From Mycolicibacterium diernhoferi (GTDB taxonomy: Bacteria > Actinomycetota > Actinomycetes > Mycobacteriales > Mycobacteriaceae): a stretch of DNA of 64,000 nucleotides. The position numbers were made by a program, and so were the translations under genes. Shown piece after piece: positions 19,929 to 28,560 of this stretch (positions are counted from its first letter, which is position 1; each line of letters opens with the position of its first letter). Below the pieces are notes generated by a model. That model was not told where the DNA came from. It saw only the letters and a list, made by a program, of their open reading frames with translations, and ran no database searches. The stretch spans positions 1,240,001 to 1,304,000 of the forward strand of contig NZ_CP080332.1 in the NCBI RefSeq assembly GCF_019456655.1. Reading direction: 5' to 3'.

Positions 19929-21194
19929 CTAGCGCAGCGAGTACCGGATCGGCAGGTGCTTGAGGCCGCCGACGAAGGTGGTGGCCGAGTACTCCGGCAC
20001 GCCCGCCAGTTCGATGGACTCCAACCGCGGCACCAGCTCGGTGAACAGGCTGTTCAGCTCCATCCGGGCCAGCGCGGCGCCCAGGCAGAAGTGCACGCCG
20101 TAACCGAAGGACAGGTGCTTGTTGGGGTCACGGGCGACATCGAACGTGAAGGGGTTCTCGAAGATGTCCTCGTCGCGGTTGGCCGAAACATAGGACAGCA
20201 GCACGGACTCGCCCTTGGGGATCGGCACGCCGCGTACCTCGGTGTCGCGGGTGGCGGTCCGCATGAACTCCTTGACCGGGGTGGACCAGCGGATCATTTC
20301 CTCGACCGCGGTGCCCATCAGGTCCGGATGCGCCTTGAGCCGGGCCAGCTGATCGGGGTGCTCGACCAGCGCGCACAGCCCACCGGAGATGGCGTCCTTG
20401 GTGGTGTCATGGCCGGCGCTGGCGACGATGACGTAATAGGACAGTGTGTCCATATCCGACATCAGCTCACCGTTGATCCGGCCGTTGGCGATCGCCGAGG
20501 CCAGGTCGTCGGTGGGGTTGGCGCGCCGTGACGCGGTCAGGGCCGAGAAGTAGGTGAAGAAGTCCAACAGCACGGCCATGATGTCTTCTGTGCCGCCCTC
20601 ACCGCGTTGATGCTCGGCGTCCTCGCCGCCGAACATCTCCTGAGTCAGCTTGAGCATCCGCGGGAAATCCTCCTCGGGCAGGCCGAGCAGCGAGAGGATG
20701 ACGTACAGCGGGAAGTTGATCGCGACCTCGGTGACGAAGTCGCACTCCGGACCGATCTCGGCCATCCGGTCGACATAGCGCTTGGCCAGTTCGTCGACGC
20801 GTACCTTGAGATCGCGCATGGCCTTGGGGCGGAACCAATCCACACCGATCTTGCGGATGTCGCGATGATGCGGATCATCCATGTGGATCAGCGTGCGCAG
20901 ACCGACGCCGGCCTCCTGATCGGCCTTGACCCGGTCCTCGACCTCGGCCTGCAGCAGCAGCGGGCGCGGCTCGCTGAGCCAGAGTTCGTTGTCGCGCTCG
21001 ATCGCCATGATGTCGGCGTGCTTGGTCACGGCCCAGAAGGGGCGGTACGGCGGAACGTCGACCCAGGTCACCGGCTGATTGGCGCGCAGCCAGGCCAGTG
21101 AGCTGTGCAGCCGGTCATTGTCGGTGTAGGCGACGGGTTCCGCCAGCACCCGGCCGTGCTCGCTGGAGTGGCGGTGGATGGTCGGCGTGCTCAC
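19929..21194 (-). CDS. cytochrome P450 monooxygenase, paralog 1
   Basis: This is a 421-residue soluble bacterial P450. The heme-binding loop FGYGVHFCLGAALARME has Cys370 as iron ligand. The I-helix oxygen-activation motif is ASAGHDTTKDA and the K-helix is EEMIRW (ExxR). It hydroxylates an unknown substrate using ferredoxin and ferredoxin reductase. GTG 21194 is preceded by AGGAG at 6 bases. It is one of three closely similar genes in a row on the minus strand, each with its own upstream inverted repeat. No ferredoxin gene is adjacent. Family number is not assigned; the sequence looks nearest to mycobacterial CYPs acting on large hydrophobic substrates, a weak inference. Confidence 0.9.
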   Translation of the reverse strand: MSTPTIHRHSSEHGRVLAEPVAYTDNDRLHSSLAWLRANQPVTWVDVPPYRPFWAVTKHADIMAIERDNELWLSEPRPLLLQAEVEDRVKADQEAGVGLRTLIHMDDPHHRDIRKIGVDWFRPKAMRDLKVRVDELAKRYVDRMAEIGPECDFVTEVAINFPLYVILSLLGLPEEDFPRMLKLTQEMFGGEDAEHQRGEGGTEDIMAVLLDFFTYFSALTASRRANPTDDLASAIANGRINGELMSDMDTLSYYVIVASAGHDTTKDAISGGLCALVEHPDQLARLKAHPDLMGTAVEEMIRWSTPVKEFMRTATRDTEVRGVPIPKGESVLLSYVSANRDEDIFENPFTFDVARDPNKHLSFGYGVHFCLGAALARMELNSLFTELVPRLESIELAGVPEYSATTFVGGLKHLPIRYSLR

Positions 21195-21219
21195 GTGGAA
21201 CTCCTTGCGACGGAGAGAA

Positions 21220-21235
21220 CTTGACAGGTGTCATG
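21220..21235. promoter_or_regulatory. P450 operator copy 1 (CTTGACAGGTGTCATG)
   Basis: The core TGACAGGTGTCA (21222-21233) is a perfect inverted repeat except for the central dinucleotide. It lies 26 bases before the paralog 1 start. Its outer bases are less symmetrical than in the other two copies. Confidence 0.65.
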
Positions 21236-21309
21236 GGAAAGTGTGCGCCATATCGTTGCGCGCGGAAAGGGTTTCGAAAGGACTGAGGACTTTAGTCCCC
21301 GGGATCGGG

Positions 21310-22563
21310 CTATCTGATCGTGTACCGGATCGGCAGATGCTTGAGCCCGCCGACGAAGGTGGTGGCCGCCAATTGCGGCGCGCCGGCCAGCTCGATGGAC
21401 TCCAGCCGCGGGATCAGTTCGGAGAACAGGCTGTTCATCTCCATCCGGGCCAGCGCGGCGCCCAGGCAGAAGTGCACGCCGTAGCCGAACGCGACGTGCT
21501 TGTTGGGGTCGCGGCCGACGTCGAAGCGGAACGGGTTCTCGAAGACCTCCTCGTCCCGGTTGCCCGAAACGTAAGCAAGATAGACGGATTCGCCCTTCTT
21601 GATCGGTACACCACGCACCTCGGTGTCCTCGGCGGCGGTGCGCATGAACTCCTTGACCGGCGTCGTCCACCGGATCATCTCCTCGACCGCGGTGCCCATC
21701 AACTCGGGGTCCCGGCGCAACCGGTCGCGCTGATCGGGGTTCTCGATCAGCGCGAGCAGCCCGCCGGAGATGGCGTCCTTGGTGGTGTCGTGGCCGGCGC
21801 TGGCGACGATCACGTAGTAGGAGGCGGTGTCGACATCCGACAGTGGCTCATCGTCGATGCGGCCGTTGGCGATCGCCGAGGCCAGATCGTCGGTGGGCTG
21901 TGCTCGCCGCGACGCGGTCAGCTGGCCGAAGTAGGTGAAGAAGTCGATCAGGATCGCCAGTTGCTCCTCGGGCGACTTGCCGCGCTTGTTGTACTCCTCG
22001 TCGTCCCCGCCGAACATCTCCTGGGTGAGCTGGTGCATGCGGGGAAAGTCCTCCTCGGGCAGACCCAGCAGCGACATGATGACGTACAGCGGGAAGTGCA
22101 CCGCGATGTCGGTGACGAAATCGCATTCCGGGCCGATGTCGCGCATCTTGTCGACGTACCGCTTGGCGAGCTCGTCGACGCGGACCTTGAGATCGCGCAT
22201 GGCCTTGGGGCGGAACCAGTCCGCGCCGATCTTGCGGACGTCCCGGTGGTGCGGATCGTCCATGTGGATCAGGGTGCGCAAGCCCATGCCGGCCTCGAGC
22301 TGCTGCTTGCCGAGATCGTCGGCCGCTGCGGTGGCCAGCAGCGGCCGGGGTTCGGACAGCCACAGGTTGTTGTCGCGCTCGATCGCCATGATGTCGGCGT
22401 GCTTGGTGACCGCCCAGAACGGGCGATAGTGCTGCGACTCCACCCGTGCCACCGGCTGATGGGCCCGCAGATGAGTCAGGGCCGCGTGCAGCCGGGCGTC
22501 ATCGGCGTAAGCGGCGGGGTCGACGAAAACCTTGGCCGCTTCATCCATGGTGGGCGCGCTCAT
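21310..22563 (-). CDS. cytochrome P450 monooxygenase, paralog 2
   Basis: This 417-residue P450 has heme ligand Cys366 in FGYGVHFCLGAALARMEM, I-helix ASAGHDTTKDA and ExxR EEMIRW. The stretch HADIMAIERDN and the C-terminus TTFVGGLKHLPIRY are shared almost unchanged with paralog 1, which supports a tandem duplication. The ATG at 22563 is chosen over a GTG at 22575 because AGGAG precedes it by 4-5 bases. A TAGACT -10-like box lies just upstream of its operator copy. The substrate is unknown. Confidence 0.9.
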   Translation of the reverse strand: MSAPTMDEAAKVFVDPAAYADDARLHAALTHLRAHQPVARVESQHYRPFWAVTKHADIMAIERDNNLWLSEPRPLLATAAADDLGKQQLEAGMGLRTLIHMDDPHHRDVRKIGADWFRPKAMRDLKVRVDELAKRYVDKMRDIGPECDFVTDIAVHFPLYVIMSLLGLPEEDFPRMHQLTQEMFGGDDEEYNKRGKSPEEQLAILIDFFTYFGQLTASRRAQPTDDLASAIANGRIDDEPLSDVDTASYYVIVASAGHDTTKDAISGGLLALIENPDQRDRLRRDPELMGTAVEEMIRWTTPVKEFMRTAAEDTEVRGVPIKKGESVYLAYVSGNRDEEVFENPFRFDVGRDPNKHVAFGYGVHFCLGAALARMEMNSLFSELIPRLESIELAGAPQLAATTFVGGLKHLPIRYTIR

Positions 22564-22585
22564 GGGACTCCTCACACAGGCAGTT

Positions 22586-22601
22586 CTTGACGGGCGTCAA
22601 G
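22586..22601. promoter_or_regulatory. P450 operator copy 2 (CTTGACGGGCGTCAAG)
   Basis: This is a 16-base inverted repeat with seven paired bases per arm, 22 bases before the paralog 2 start. On the minus strand a -10-like TAGACT ends 3 bases before it, so the repeat covers the expected transcription start. Confidence 0.7.
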
Positions 22602-22664
22602 TTCAGTCTATGTGAGGAGTGCCACATCATGTGCCGGAATCGGTTCCGGCACACAGCCCGTCGG

Positions 22665-23918
22665 TCAGCGCACCGAGTAGCGGATCGGCAGGTGCTTGAG
22701 TCCGCCGACGAACGTCGTCGCCATGAACTTCGGGTCCCCGGCCAGCTCGATGGACTCCAGGCGGGGGATCAGCTCGGTGAAGAAGCTGTTGATCTCCATC
22801 CGGGCCAGCGCGGCGCCCAGGCAGAAGTGCACGCCGTAGCCGAAGGACAGGTGCTTGTTCGGGTCGCGGGCGACGTCGAACTTGTCCGGATCGGCGAAGA
22901 TCTCCTCGTCCCGGTTGGCCGAGACGTAGGACAGCAGGACCGACTCGCCCTCCTTGATCGGCACGCCGCGCACCTCGGTGTCGCGGGTGGCGGTGCGCAT
23001 GAACTCCTTGACCGGAGCGGTCCAGCGGATGATCTCCTCGGTCGCGAGCGGCATCAGGCCCATGTCGTTCTTGAGGCGCGCCAGCTGATCCGGGTTCTCG
23101 GTCAGGGCCAGCAGGCCGCCGGAGATGGCCGCGCTGGTGGTGTCGTGGCCCGCGCTGGCGACGATCACGTAGTACGACAGGCAGTCGACGTCGTTGAGGT
23201 ACTCACCGTCGAGCTTGGCGTTGGCGATCGCCGAGGCCAGGTCCTCGGTGGGGTTGGCCCGGCGGTCGGCGGTCAGCTTGGTGAAGTAGTTGAAGAAGTC
23301 CAGGATGACGGCGCTGAGCTCCTCCGCGGACTTGCCGCCGCGGCCCAACTCATCGTCGTCATTGCCGAACATCTCCTGGGTCAGCTTGAGCATCCGGTCG
23401 AAATCCGACTCCGGCAGGCCGAGCAGCGACAGGATCACGTACAGCGGGTAGTTGACCGCGACCTCCTGGACGAAGTCGCACTCCGGACCCTTCTCGACCA
23501 GCCTGTCCACGTAGACCTTGGCCAGCTCGTCGACGCGCTCCTTGAGTGCGCGCATCGCCTTCGGGCGGAACCAGTCGGCACCGATCTTGCGGATGTCGCG
23601 GTGCAGCGGGTCATCCATGTGGATCAGGGTGCGGATGCCACCGCCGGCGGCCAGGTTGGCCTTGGCCAGATCGTCCTTCTCCTTGGTGATCAGCATCGGC
23701 CGCGGGGCGTTGATGAAGAGCTCGTTGTCGCGCTCGATCGCCATCACGTCGGCATGCTTGGTGATCGCCCAGAAGGGGTAGTAGCCGGGCGCATCGACGT
23801 AGGCCACCGGGGTTTCCGCCCGCAGCCGGGCCAGCGCGGCGTACAGCCGCGCCTCCTCTGCGTACGCCCTCGGTTCGGCCAGCACCTTGGCAGCTTCGTT
23901 GATGACAGGTGTGCTCAT
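22665..23918 (-). CDS. cytochrome P450 monooxygenase, paralog 3
   Basis: This 417-residue P450 has Cys366 as heme ligand (FGYGVHFCLGAALARME), I-helix ASAGHDTTSAA and ExxR EEIIRW. It is the most divergent of the three in the N-terminal third (ELFINAPRPMLITKEKDDLA) and in the I-helix, where TTSAA replaces TTKDA, so substrate preference may differ. ATG 23918 has GAGGT upstream. It is the promoter-proximal gene of the trio but each gene keeps its own operator copy, so they may form three units. It diverges from the carboxylesterase gene. Confidence 0.9.
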   Translation of the reverse strand: MSTPVINEAAKVLAEPRAYAEEARLYAALARLRAETPVAYVDAPGYYPFWAITKHADVMAIERDNELFINAPRPMLITKEKDDLAKANLAAGGGIRTLIHMDDPLHRDIRKIGADWFRPKAMRALKERVDELAKVYVDRLVEKGPECDFVQEVAVNYPLYVILSLLGLPESDFDRMLKLTQEMFGNDDDELGRGGKSAEELSAVILDFFNYFTKLTADRRANPTEDLASAIANAKLDGEYLNDVDCLSYYVIVASAGHDTTSAAISGGLLALTENPDQLARLKNDMGLMPLATEEIIRWTAPVKEFMRTATRDTEVRGVPIKEGESVLLSYVSANRDEEIFADPDKFDVARDPNKHLSFGYGVHFCLGAALARMEINSFFTELIPRLESIELAGDPKFMATTFVGGLKHLPIRYSVR

Positions 23919-23938
23919 GAGACCTCACTCGGACAAGA

Positions 23939-23954
23939 CTTGACGGGTGTCAAG
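23939..23954. promoter_or_regulatory. P450 operator copy 3 (CTTGACGGGTGTCAAG)
   Basis: This 16-base inverted repeat sits 20 bases before the paralog 3 start. A TACAGT box lies 2 bases upstream on the minus strand. It also lies in the divergent promoter region shared with the carboxylesterase. Confidence 0.7.
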
Positions 23955-24054
23955 ACACTGTAGGTGATCGGAGCCACCGCAGCGCGTAGCGGATCGGCGG
24001 TGGCGAGGACCGCACGGCCGGATTGCGGGAAATTCTCGTCAGTAAGCTCGTGCG

Positions 24055-25650
24055 GTGCTCTCTGCGTCCCGTCTCGACCGATGCGTGCCGGCACTGCTGA
24101 TGGTCTTGATGCTCGTAGTGGGCTGTGGTCGCGACGGTGCCGATTCCGCGGTCTCGCTGCCCCCGGACCCGTCCGTGGTGACCACCACCCTGGGAATGGT
24201 GCAGGGCGTGGCCACCCTGGACAAACGGCATTTCGCCGGCATCCCGTACGCGGCCCCGCCGGTGGGACCGTTGCGCTGGCAACCACCGCAGCCGGCGGTG
24301 CCCTGGACCGGAGTGCGTGACGCGACCAAGATCGGGCCGCACTGCGTGCAGGACGGGGACAGTGAGCCGGAGGCGGGCCGGCTGACCGACGAGGACTGCC
24401 TGACCCTCAATGTCTGGACGCCGCCGCCGGCCGATGAACTCCGCCCGGTGATGGTGTGGTTGCACGGCGGCGCGTTCGTCAACGGCAACGGCGCGATGTA
24501 CGACTCGCGCTGGTTCGTCGACCGCGGCGACATCATCGTCGTCACGCTCAACTACCGGCTCGGCGCGCTCGGGTTCCTGGCCCACCCGGCGCTCGGACCG
24601 GCCGGGGCGGTCGGCAACTACGGGCTGGCCGACCAGCAGGCCGCGCTGCGCTGGGTGCGCGACAACATCGCGGCCTTCGGCGGCGACCCGGACAAGGTGA
24701 CCATCGCGGGGGAGTCCGCGGGCGGCATGTCGGTCTGCGATCACCTGGTCGCGCCGGACTCCCAGGGGCTGTTCCGCGCGGCGATCATCCAGAGCGCACC
24801 GTGCCAGGCGCAGCTGGCGCTGCCGGAGGTCGAACGTATCAGCGAGGACTATGCGCGCGAAGTCGGTTGCGGTGATCCCGTGACCGCCGCGGCCTGCCTG
24901 CGCGCGCTGCCGGACTACAAACTGCGAAACCCGGTGTGGTACCACCGGATCGGCGAGGACACGCTCAGCGGTCCGGTGTACGGCACGACCGTCCTGCCCG
25001 AGGATCCGATGGTCGCCCTGCGGGACGGGCGGGGCGCCGACGTGCCCGTGCTGATCGGCAGCAACCGCGACGAGTTCACCCTGTTCACCGCGCTGCAGTA
25101 TCTGCGGCAGGCCCGGCAGTACGCGGCCGGTGAATATCCCGAACTGCTGGCGGACACGTTCGGTCCCCACGCGGCGGCCGTCGGCGCCCGATATCCGTTG
25201 GACCGGTACGGCGGCAGTGCGGCGTCGGCGTACGCGGCGGCGGTGACCGACGGCGTGTTCTCCTGCGTGGCCGACTCGATGGCGGCCGAACTGGCCACCG
25301 TCAACGACGTGTACGCCTACGAGTTCAACGACCCGAACCCGCCGACCCCGGAACCCATGCGCAACTTGCCCTTTCCGGTCGGGGCCAGCCACTCCCTGGA
25401 ACTGCGTTATCTGTTCGACGTCGGCGGTGCACCGCCGCTGAACCCCGCTCAGCAGGAGTTGTCGAACCAGATGATCGACTACTGGGCGAGTTTCGTGACC
25501 GACGGAGTGCCCACCGCGCCCGGGGCGCCGGAATGGCCGGCGGTCAGCGGTGCCGGTCCGTGGATGTCGCTGCGACCCGACGGCAGTCGGGTGGTGACCG
25601 ACTTCGGCACGCAGCATCAGTGCGAGTTCTGGGACGAGATCACCCGCTGA
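24055..25650 (+). CDS. type B carboxylesterase, predicted lipoprotein
   Basis: This 531-residue alpha/beta-hydrolase of the carboxylesterase/cholinesterase family has the nucleophile elbow GESAGG (about residues 221-226), the oxyanion segment VWLHGGAFVNGNG (about 136-148) and EDCLTLNVWTP (about 112-122). The N-terminus has a hydrophobic signal ending in a lipobox VVGC (Cys at about residue 24), so it is probably exported and anchored to the outer face of the membrane. A TAAGCT box ends 6 bases before the GTG, which indicates a leaderless transcript. The ester substrate is unknown. Confidence 0.87.
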   Translation: MLSASRLDRCVPALLMVLMLVVGCGRDGADSAVSLPPDPSVVTTTLGMVQGVATLDKRHFAGIPYAAPPVGPLRWQPPQPAVPWTGVRDATKIGPHCVQDGDSEPEAGRLTDEDCLTLNVWTPPPADELRPVMVWLHGGAFVNGNGAMYDSRWFVDRGDIIVVTLNYRLGALGFLAHPALGPAGAVGNYGLADQQAALRWVRDNIAAFGGDPDKVTIAGESAGGMSVCDHLVAPDSQGLFRAAIIQSAPCQAQLALPEVERISEDYAREVGCGDPVTAAACLRALPDYKLRNPVWYHRIGEDTLSGPVYGTTVLPEDPMVALRDGRGADVPVLIGSNRDEFTLFTALQYLRQARQYAAGEYPELLADTFGPHAAAVGARYPLDRYGGSAASAYAAAVTDGVFSCVADSMAAELATVNDVYAYEFNDPNPPTPEPMRNLPFPVGASHSLELRYLFDVGGAPPLNPAQQELSNQMIDYWASFVTDGVPTAPGAPEWPAVSGAGPWMSLRPDGSRVVTDFGTQHQCEFWDEITR

Positions 25651-25659
25651 GCGCGAGGG

Positions 25660-26130
25660 TCAGGCCGGCGTCACCCAGCAGGTGATGTCGGCGTGCACGA
25701 CCTCGGTGCCGTCCCGGTCGGTGATCGCGACCGGCACCACCACCTCGGTTCCCTCGGTGACGGCGTCGAAGTCCGGTGGGGTGAACTCGGCCACCGCGCG
25801 CAATGAGCTGGTCGCCTTGGCCAGGTACTGCACCGTCATACCCTTCGGGATCCAGCGGTGGCTGGTGGGCACGGTGGCCTCCATCGCCATGCCCATCGCC
25901 ACCTCGGCCGCGTTGCACGAGGCGATGGCGTGCACGGTGTGCAGGTGGTTGTGGACGTAGAACCACTTCGGCACCGTGACCTCGGCGCGGCCCGGTTCCA
26001 TCAGCACCACGTGGGGCAGAACCGAGGTGAAATAGGGGACCCGCGCCATGGCCGCCGCCGAGAACAGCCGGCTGCCCAGCGGCTTCGTCGACAACTGCTG
26101 CCAGGCGCGGTAGGTCGGACTCTGTGACAT
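25660..26130 (-). CDS. DUF4442-type hotdog-fold protein (thioesterase-like)
   Basis: The 156-residue protein fits the DUF4442 group of hotdog folds, relatives of PaaI-type acyl-CoA thioesterases. Features are LMEPGRAEVTVPKWFYVHNHLHTVHA (only the type of stretch is noted; the HNHLHTVHA part is the likely active-site helix start), NAAEVAMGMAME and PKGMTVQYLAKA. The ATG at 26130 is chosen because a TAAGAT box ends exactly 7 bases upstream, as in leaderless mycobacterial genes; the longer frame upstream would cross the palindrome. Function in acyl-CoA or lipid metabolism is only inferred. Confidence 0.72.
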   Translation of the reverse strand: MSQSPTYRAWQQLSTKPLGSRLFSAAAMARVPYFTSVLPHVVLMEPGRAEVTVPKWFYVHNHLHTVHAIASCNAAEVAMGMAMEATVPTSHRWIPKGMTVQYLAKATSSLRAVAEFTPPDFDAVTEGTEVVVPVAITDRDGTEVVHADITCWVTPA

Positions 26131-26134
26131 CGGG

Positions 26135-26160
26135 CCGATCTTACTCGCGAGTAAGATCGG
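26135..26160. promoter_or_regulatory. 26-base perfect palindrome over the DUF4442 promoter
   Basis: Positions 26135-26147 are the exact reverse complement of 26148-26160, centred on TTACTCGCGAGTAA. The minus-strand -10 box TAAGAT (26138-26143) is inside it, so a bound repressor would block that promoter. The symmetry also puts a TAAGAT on the plus strand, pointing toward rpsJ. Confidence 0.7.
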
Positions 26161-26305
26161 GTGGATCCCGGCCGCAGCCGCCGACCGGCCGCAAACCCTC
26201 TCCGATGACGTCGGAAAAAGAGGCAGTTCTGGGTACCCTCGCGAGCGGGATATGCCCCCTGTTCGGCACTGCGTCGGTGAGCCTCCAAGCTGCTCAAATG
26301 GGAAT

Positions 26306-26334
26306 TTGGAGGACGCCGCGATCTGAGGCATACT
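26306..26334 (+). promoter_or_regulatory. probable S10 operon promoter
   Basis: TTGGAG (26306-26311) and CATACT (26329-26334) are separated by 17 bases. The same AATTTGGAG -35 context with 17-base spacing recurs before rplN. Predicted start is near 26341. Confidence 0.6.
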
Positions 26335-26340
26335 GTTCGG

Positions 26341-26607
26341 GTTGCCTTGAGCCGGGTTCTCCCGGCCGCGGGCATCCGACCGGCGCCCTTGACGGGCGCA
26401 CCCGGTCCCTACCTCGATCGCGACAATTTATCGACGCGGACGAATGTGCGTAAGGGCGACACACCCGAGCGCGGGGGTCGGTGAACCAGAGACAGGTAAA
26501 CAGCGGCGGCACAGCCTGCGCGCGCACCGGGATACCGGGCGCGTGCACTGGCCAGACCAGGACAAGGGGCCCAACCATGGGCCCGCTAGTAGTGAGGTAG
26601 GAGAAGC
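26341..26607 (+). other. long 5' leader of the S10 operon, about 267 bases
   Basis: No supported gene lies here. The leader would contain hairpins CCGGG-TTCT-CCCGG (26352-26365), GCGCCC-TTGAC-GGGCGC (26383-26399) and GGGCCC-AACCAT-GGGCCC (26567-26584), the last about 10 bases before the rpsJ ribosome binding site. A leader of this length before a ribosomal-protein operon is compatible with feedback control by a ribosomal protein; no known leader family is recognised. Confidence 0.4.
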
Positions 26608-26913
26608 GTGGCGGGACAGAAGATCCGCATCAGGCTCAAGGCCTACGACCATGAGGCTATTGACGCCTCGGCGCGCAAGATCGTTGAGACGGTCACCCGT
26701 ACGGGAGCAAGCGTGGTCGGCCCGGTGCCGCTGCCGACCGAGAAGAACGTGTACTGCGTTATCCGGTCCCCACATAAGTACAAGGACTCGCGGGAGCATT
26801 TCGAAATGCGGACCCACAAGCGCCTTATCGACATCCTCGACCCGACGCCGAAGACCGTTGACGCCTTGATGCGCATCGATCTGCCGGCCAGTGTCGACGT
26901 CAATATCCAGTAG
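26608..26913 (+). CDS. rpsJ: 30S ribosomal protein S10
   Basis: This 101-residue protein has the S10 sequence throughout ([17 protein letters not shown], then [20 protein letters not shown]). It is a head protein of the small subunit and also the NusE transcription antitermination factor. The GTG start at 26608 has AGGTAGGAG upstream. It is the first gene of the S10 operon and its leader carries a hairpin just before the ribosome binding site. Confidence 0.98.
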
Positions 26914-26927
26914 GAGATACCCGAGAA

Positions 26928-27581
26928 ATGGCTAGAAAAGGCATTTTGGGCACGAAGCTGGGCATGACGCAGGTGTTCGACGAGAACAACAAGGTCGTCC
27001 CGGTCACGGTCGTCAAGGCCGGCCCGAACGTTGTGACGCGCATCCGGACGCCGGAACGCGACGGCTACAGCGCCGTGCAGCTCGCCTACGGCGAGATCAG
27101 CCCGCGCAAGGTGAACAAGCCGGTTGCCGGTCAGTTCGCCGCCGCCGGCGTGAACCCGCGCCGCCACCTCGCCGAGCTCCGGCTCGATGACGAGGCCGCC
27201 GCCGGTGAGTACGAAGTCGGCCAGGAGCTGACCGCCGAGATCTTCGCCGACGGCGCTTACGTCGACGTGACCGGCACCAGCAAGGGCAAGGGCTTCGCCG
27301 GCACCATGAAGCGCCACGGCTTCGCCGGTCAGGGCGCCAGCCACGGTGCACAGGCCGTGCACCGTCGTCCCGGCTCCATCGGTGGCTGCGCCACCCCGGG
27401 CCGCGTCTTCAAGGGCACCCGCATGTCGGGTCGCATGGGTAGTGACCGCGTCACCACCCAGAACCTGAAGGTCCACAAGGTCGATGCCGAGAACGGCGTG
27501 CTGCTGATCAAGGGCGCCGTCCCCGGGCGCAACGGTGGACTCGTCGTGGTCCGCACCGCGATCAAACGAGGTGAGAAGTAA
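26928..27581 (+). CDS. rplC: 50S ribosomal protein L3
   Basis: This 217-residue large-subunit protein starts [18 protein letters not shown] and has the L3 signature with the loop that reaches the peptidyl-transferase centre ([15 protein letters not shown]). Its stop shares one base with the rplD start (TAATG), which implies coupled translation. Second gene of the S10 operon. Confidence 0.98.
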   Translation: MARKGILGTKLGMTQVFDENNKVVPVTVVKAGPNVVTRIRTPERDGYSAVQLAYGEISPRKVNKPVAGQFAAAGVNPRRHLAELRLDDEAAAGEYEVGQELTAEIFADGAYVDVTGTSKGKGFAGTMKRHGFAGQGASHGAQAVHRRPGSIGGCATPGRVFKGTRMSGRMGSDRVTTQNLKVHKVDAENGVLLIKGAVPGRNGGLVVVRTAIKRGEK

Positions 27582-28228
27582 TGGCTCTCAAGCTTGACGT
27601 TCACACTCCGGATGGCAAGAAGGACGGTTCTGTAGAACTTCCTGCTGCCCTCTTCGATGTGGAACCCAACATTGCGCTGCTGCATCAGGTCGTGACCGCG
27701 CAGCTGGCCGCCAAGCGTCAGGGCACGCACTCGGCCAAGACACGCGCAGAGGTGTCCGGTGGCGGCAAGAAGCCGTACCGCCAGAAGGGCACCGGCCGCG
27801 CCCGTCAGGGTTCGACCCGCGCACCGCAGTTCACCGGTGGTGGCGTCGTGCACGGCCCGAAGCCGCGTGACTACAGCGAGCGCACCCCCAAGAAGATGAT
27901 CGCCGCCGCCACCCGCGGGGCGCTCTCGGACCGGGCGCGCAACGACCGCATCCACGCAATCACCGAACTGGTCAGCGGGCAGGCCCCGTCGACCAAGGCG
28001 GCGAAGGCGTTCCTGGAGAGCCTGACCACCAACAAGAACATCCTGATCGTCATCGGCCGTAGCGATGAGGTCGGCGCCAAGAGCGTGCGCAACCTGCCGA
28101 ACGTTCATGTTCTCCCGGCGGACCAGCTCAACGCGTACGACGTGCTGCACGCCGACGACGTGATCTTCAGCGTCGAGGCACTGGATGCGTACATCAGCTC
28201 CAATACCAAGCAGGAGGTGTCAGCCTGA
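27581..28228 (+). CDS. rplD: 50S ribosomal protein L4
   Basis: This 215-residue protein has the conserved basic loop [19 protein letters not shown] that enters the peptide exit tunnel. In other bacteria L4 represses its own operon by binding the leader; the long S10 leader here makes that worth considering. It shares one base with both rplC and rplW (TGATG). Confidence 0.98.
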   Translation: MALKLDVHTPDGKKDGSVELPAALFDVEPNIALLHQVVTAQLAAKRQGTHSAKTRAEVSGGGKKPYRQKGTGRARQGSTRAPQFTGGGVVHGPKPRDYSERTPKKMIAAATRGALSDRARNDRIHAITELVSGQAPSTKAAKAFLESLTTNKNILIVIGRSDEVGAKSVRNLPNVHVLPADQLNAYDVLHADDVIFSVEALDAYISSNTKQEVSA

Positions 28229-28530
28229 TGGCGACCGTGACTGACCCCCGCGACATCATCCTGGCCCCGGTCATCTCGGAGAAGTCGTACTCGCTGATCG
28301 AGGACAACGTGTACACGTTCGTCGTGCACCCGGACTCGAACAAGACGCAGATCAAGATCGCGATCGAGAAGATCTTCTCCGTGAAGGTCGACTCGGTGAA
28401 CACGCTCAACCGCAACGGCAAGCGCAAGCGGACCCGCAGTGGCTACGGCACGCGCAAGAGCACCAAGCGCGCCATCGTGACCCTGGCCGCGGGCAGCAAG
28501 CCGATCGACTTGTTCGGAGCGCCGGCCTAA
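28228..28530 (+). CDS. rplW: 50S ribosomal protein L23
   Basis: This 100-residue protein has the L23 features [20 protein letters not shown] and the basic extended loop [17 protein letters not shown]. It lies at the tunnel exit and is the docking site for trigger factor and SRP. It overlaps rplD by one base and ends 30 bases before rplB. Confidence 0.98.
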   Translation: MATVTDPRDIILAPVISEKSYSLIEDNVYTFVVHPDSNKTQIKIAIEKIFSVKVDSVNTLNRNGKRKRTRSGYGTRKSTKRAIVTLAAGSKPIDLFGAPA

Positions 28531-28560
28531 CGGCGGGCAGAGAGACTCAGGAACTAAGAA

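Noticed and set aside
21178..23963. Long plus-strand open frames opposite the P450 genes
   Set aside because: They are shadows of the P450 coding strand, repeat the same pseudo-protein for each paralog, and lack motifs.
26389..26400. TTGACGGGCGCA in the rpsJ leader as a fourth P450 operator
   Set aside because: Only one half of the repeat matches; the right arm is lost, and the bases are explained by the GCGCCC/GGGCGC hairpin.
26444..26869. A 141-codon open frame from the S10 leader into rpsJ
   Set aside because: It overlaps rpsJ in another frame, is Arg-rich, and has no ribosome binding site.
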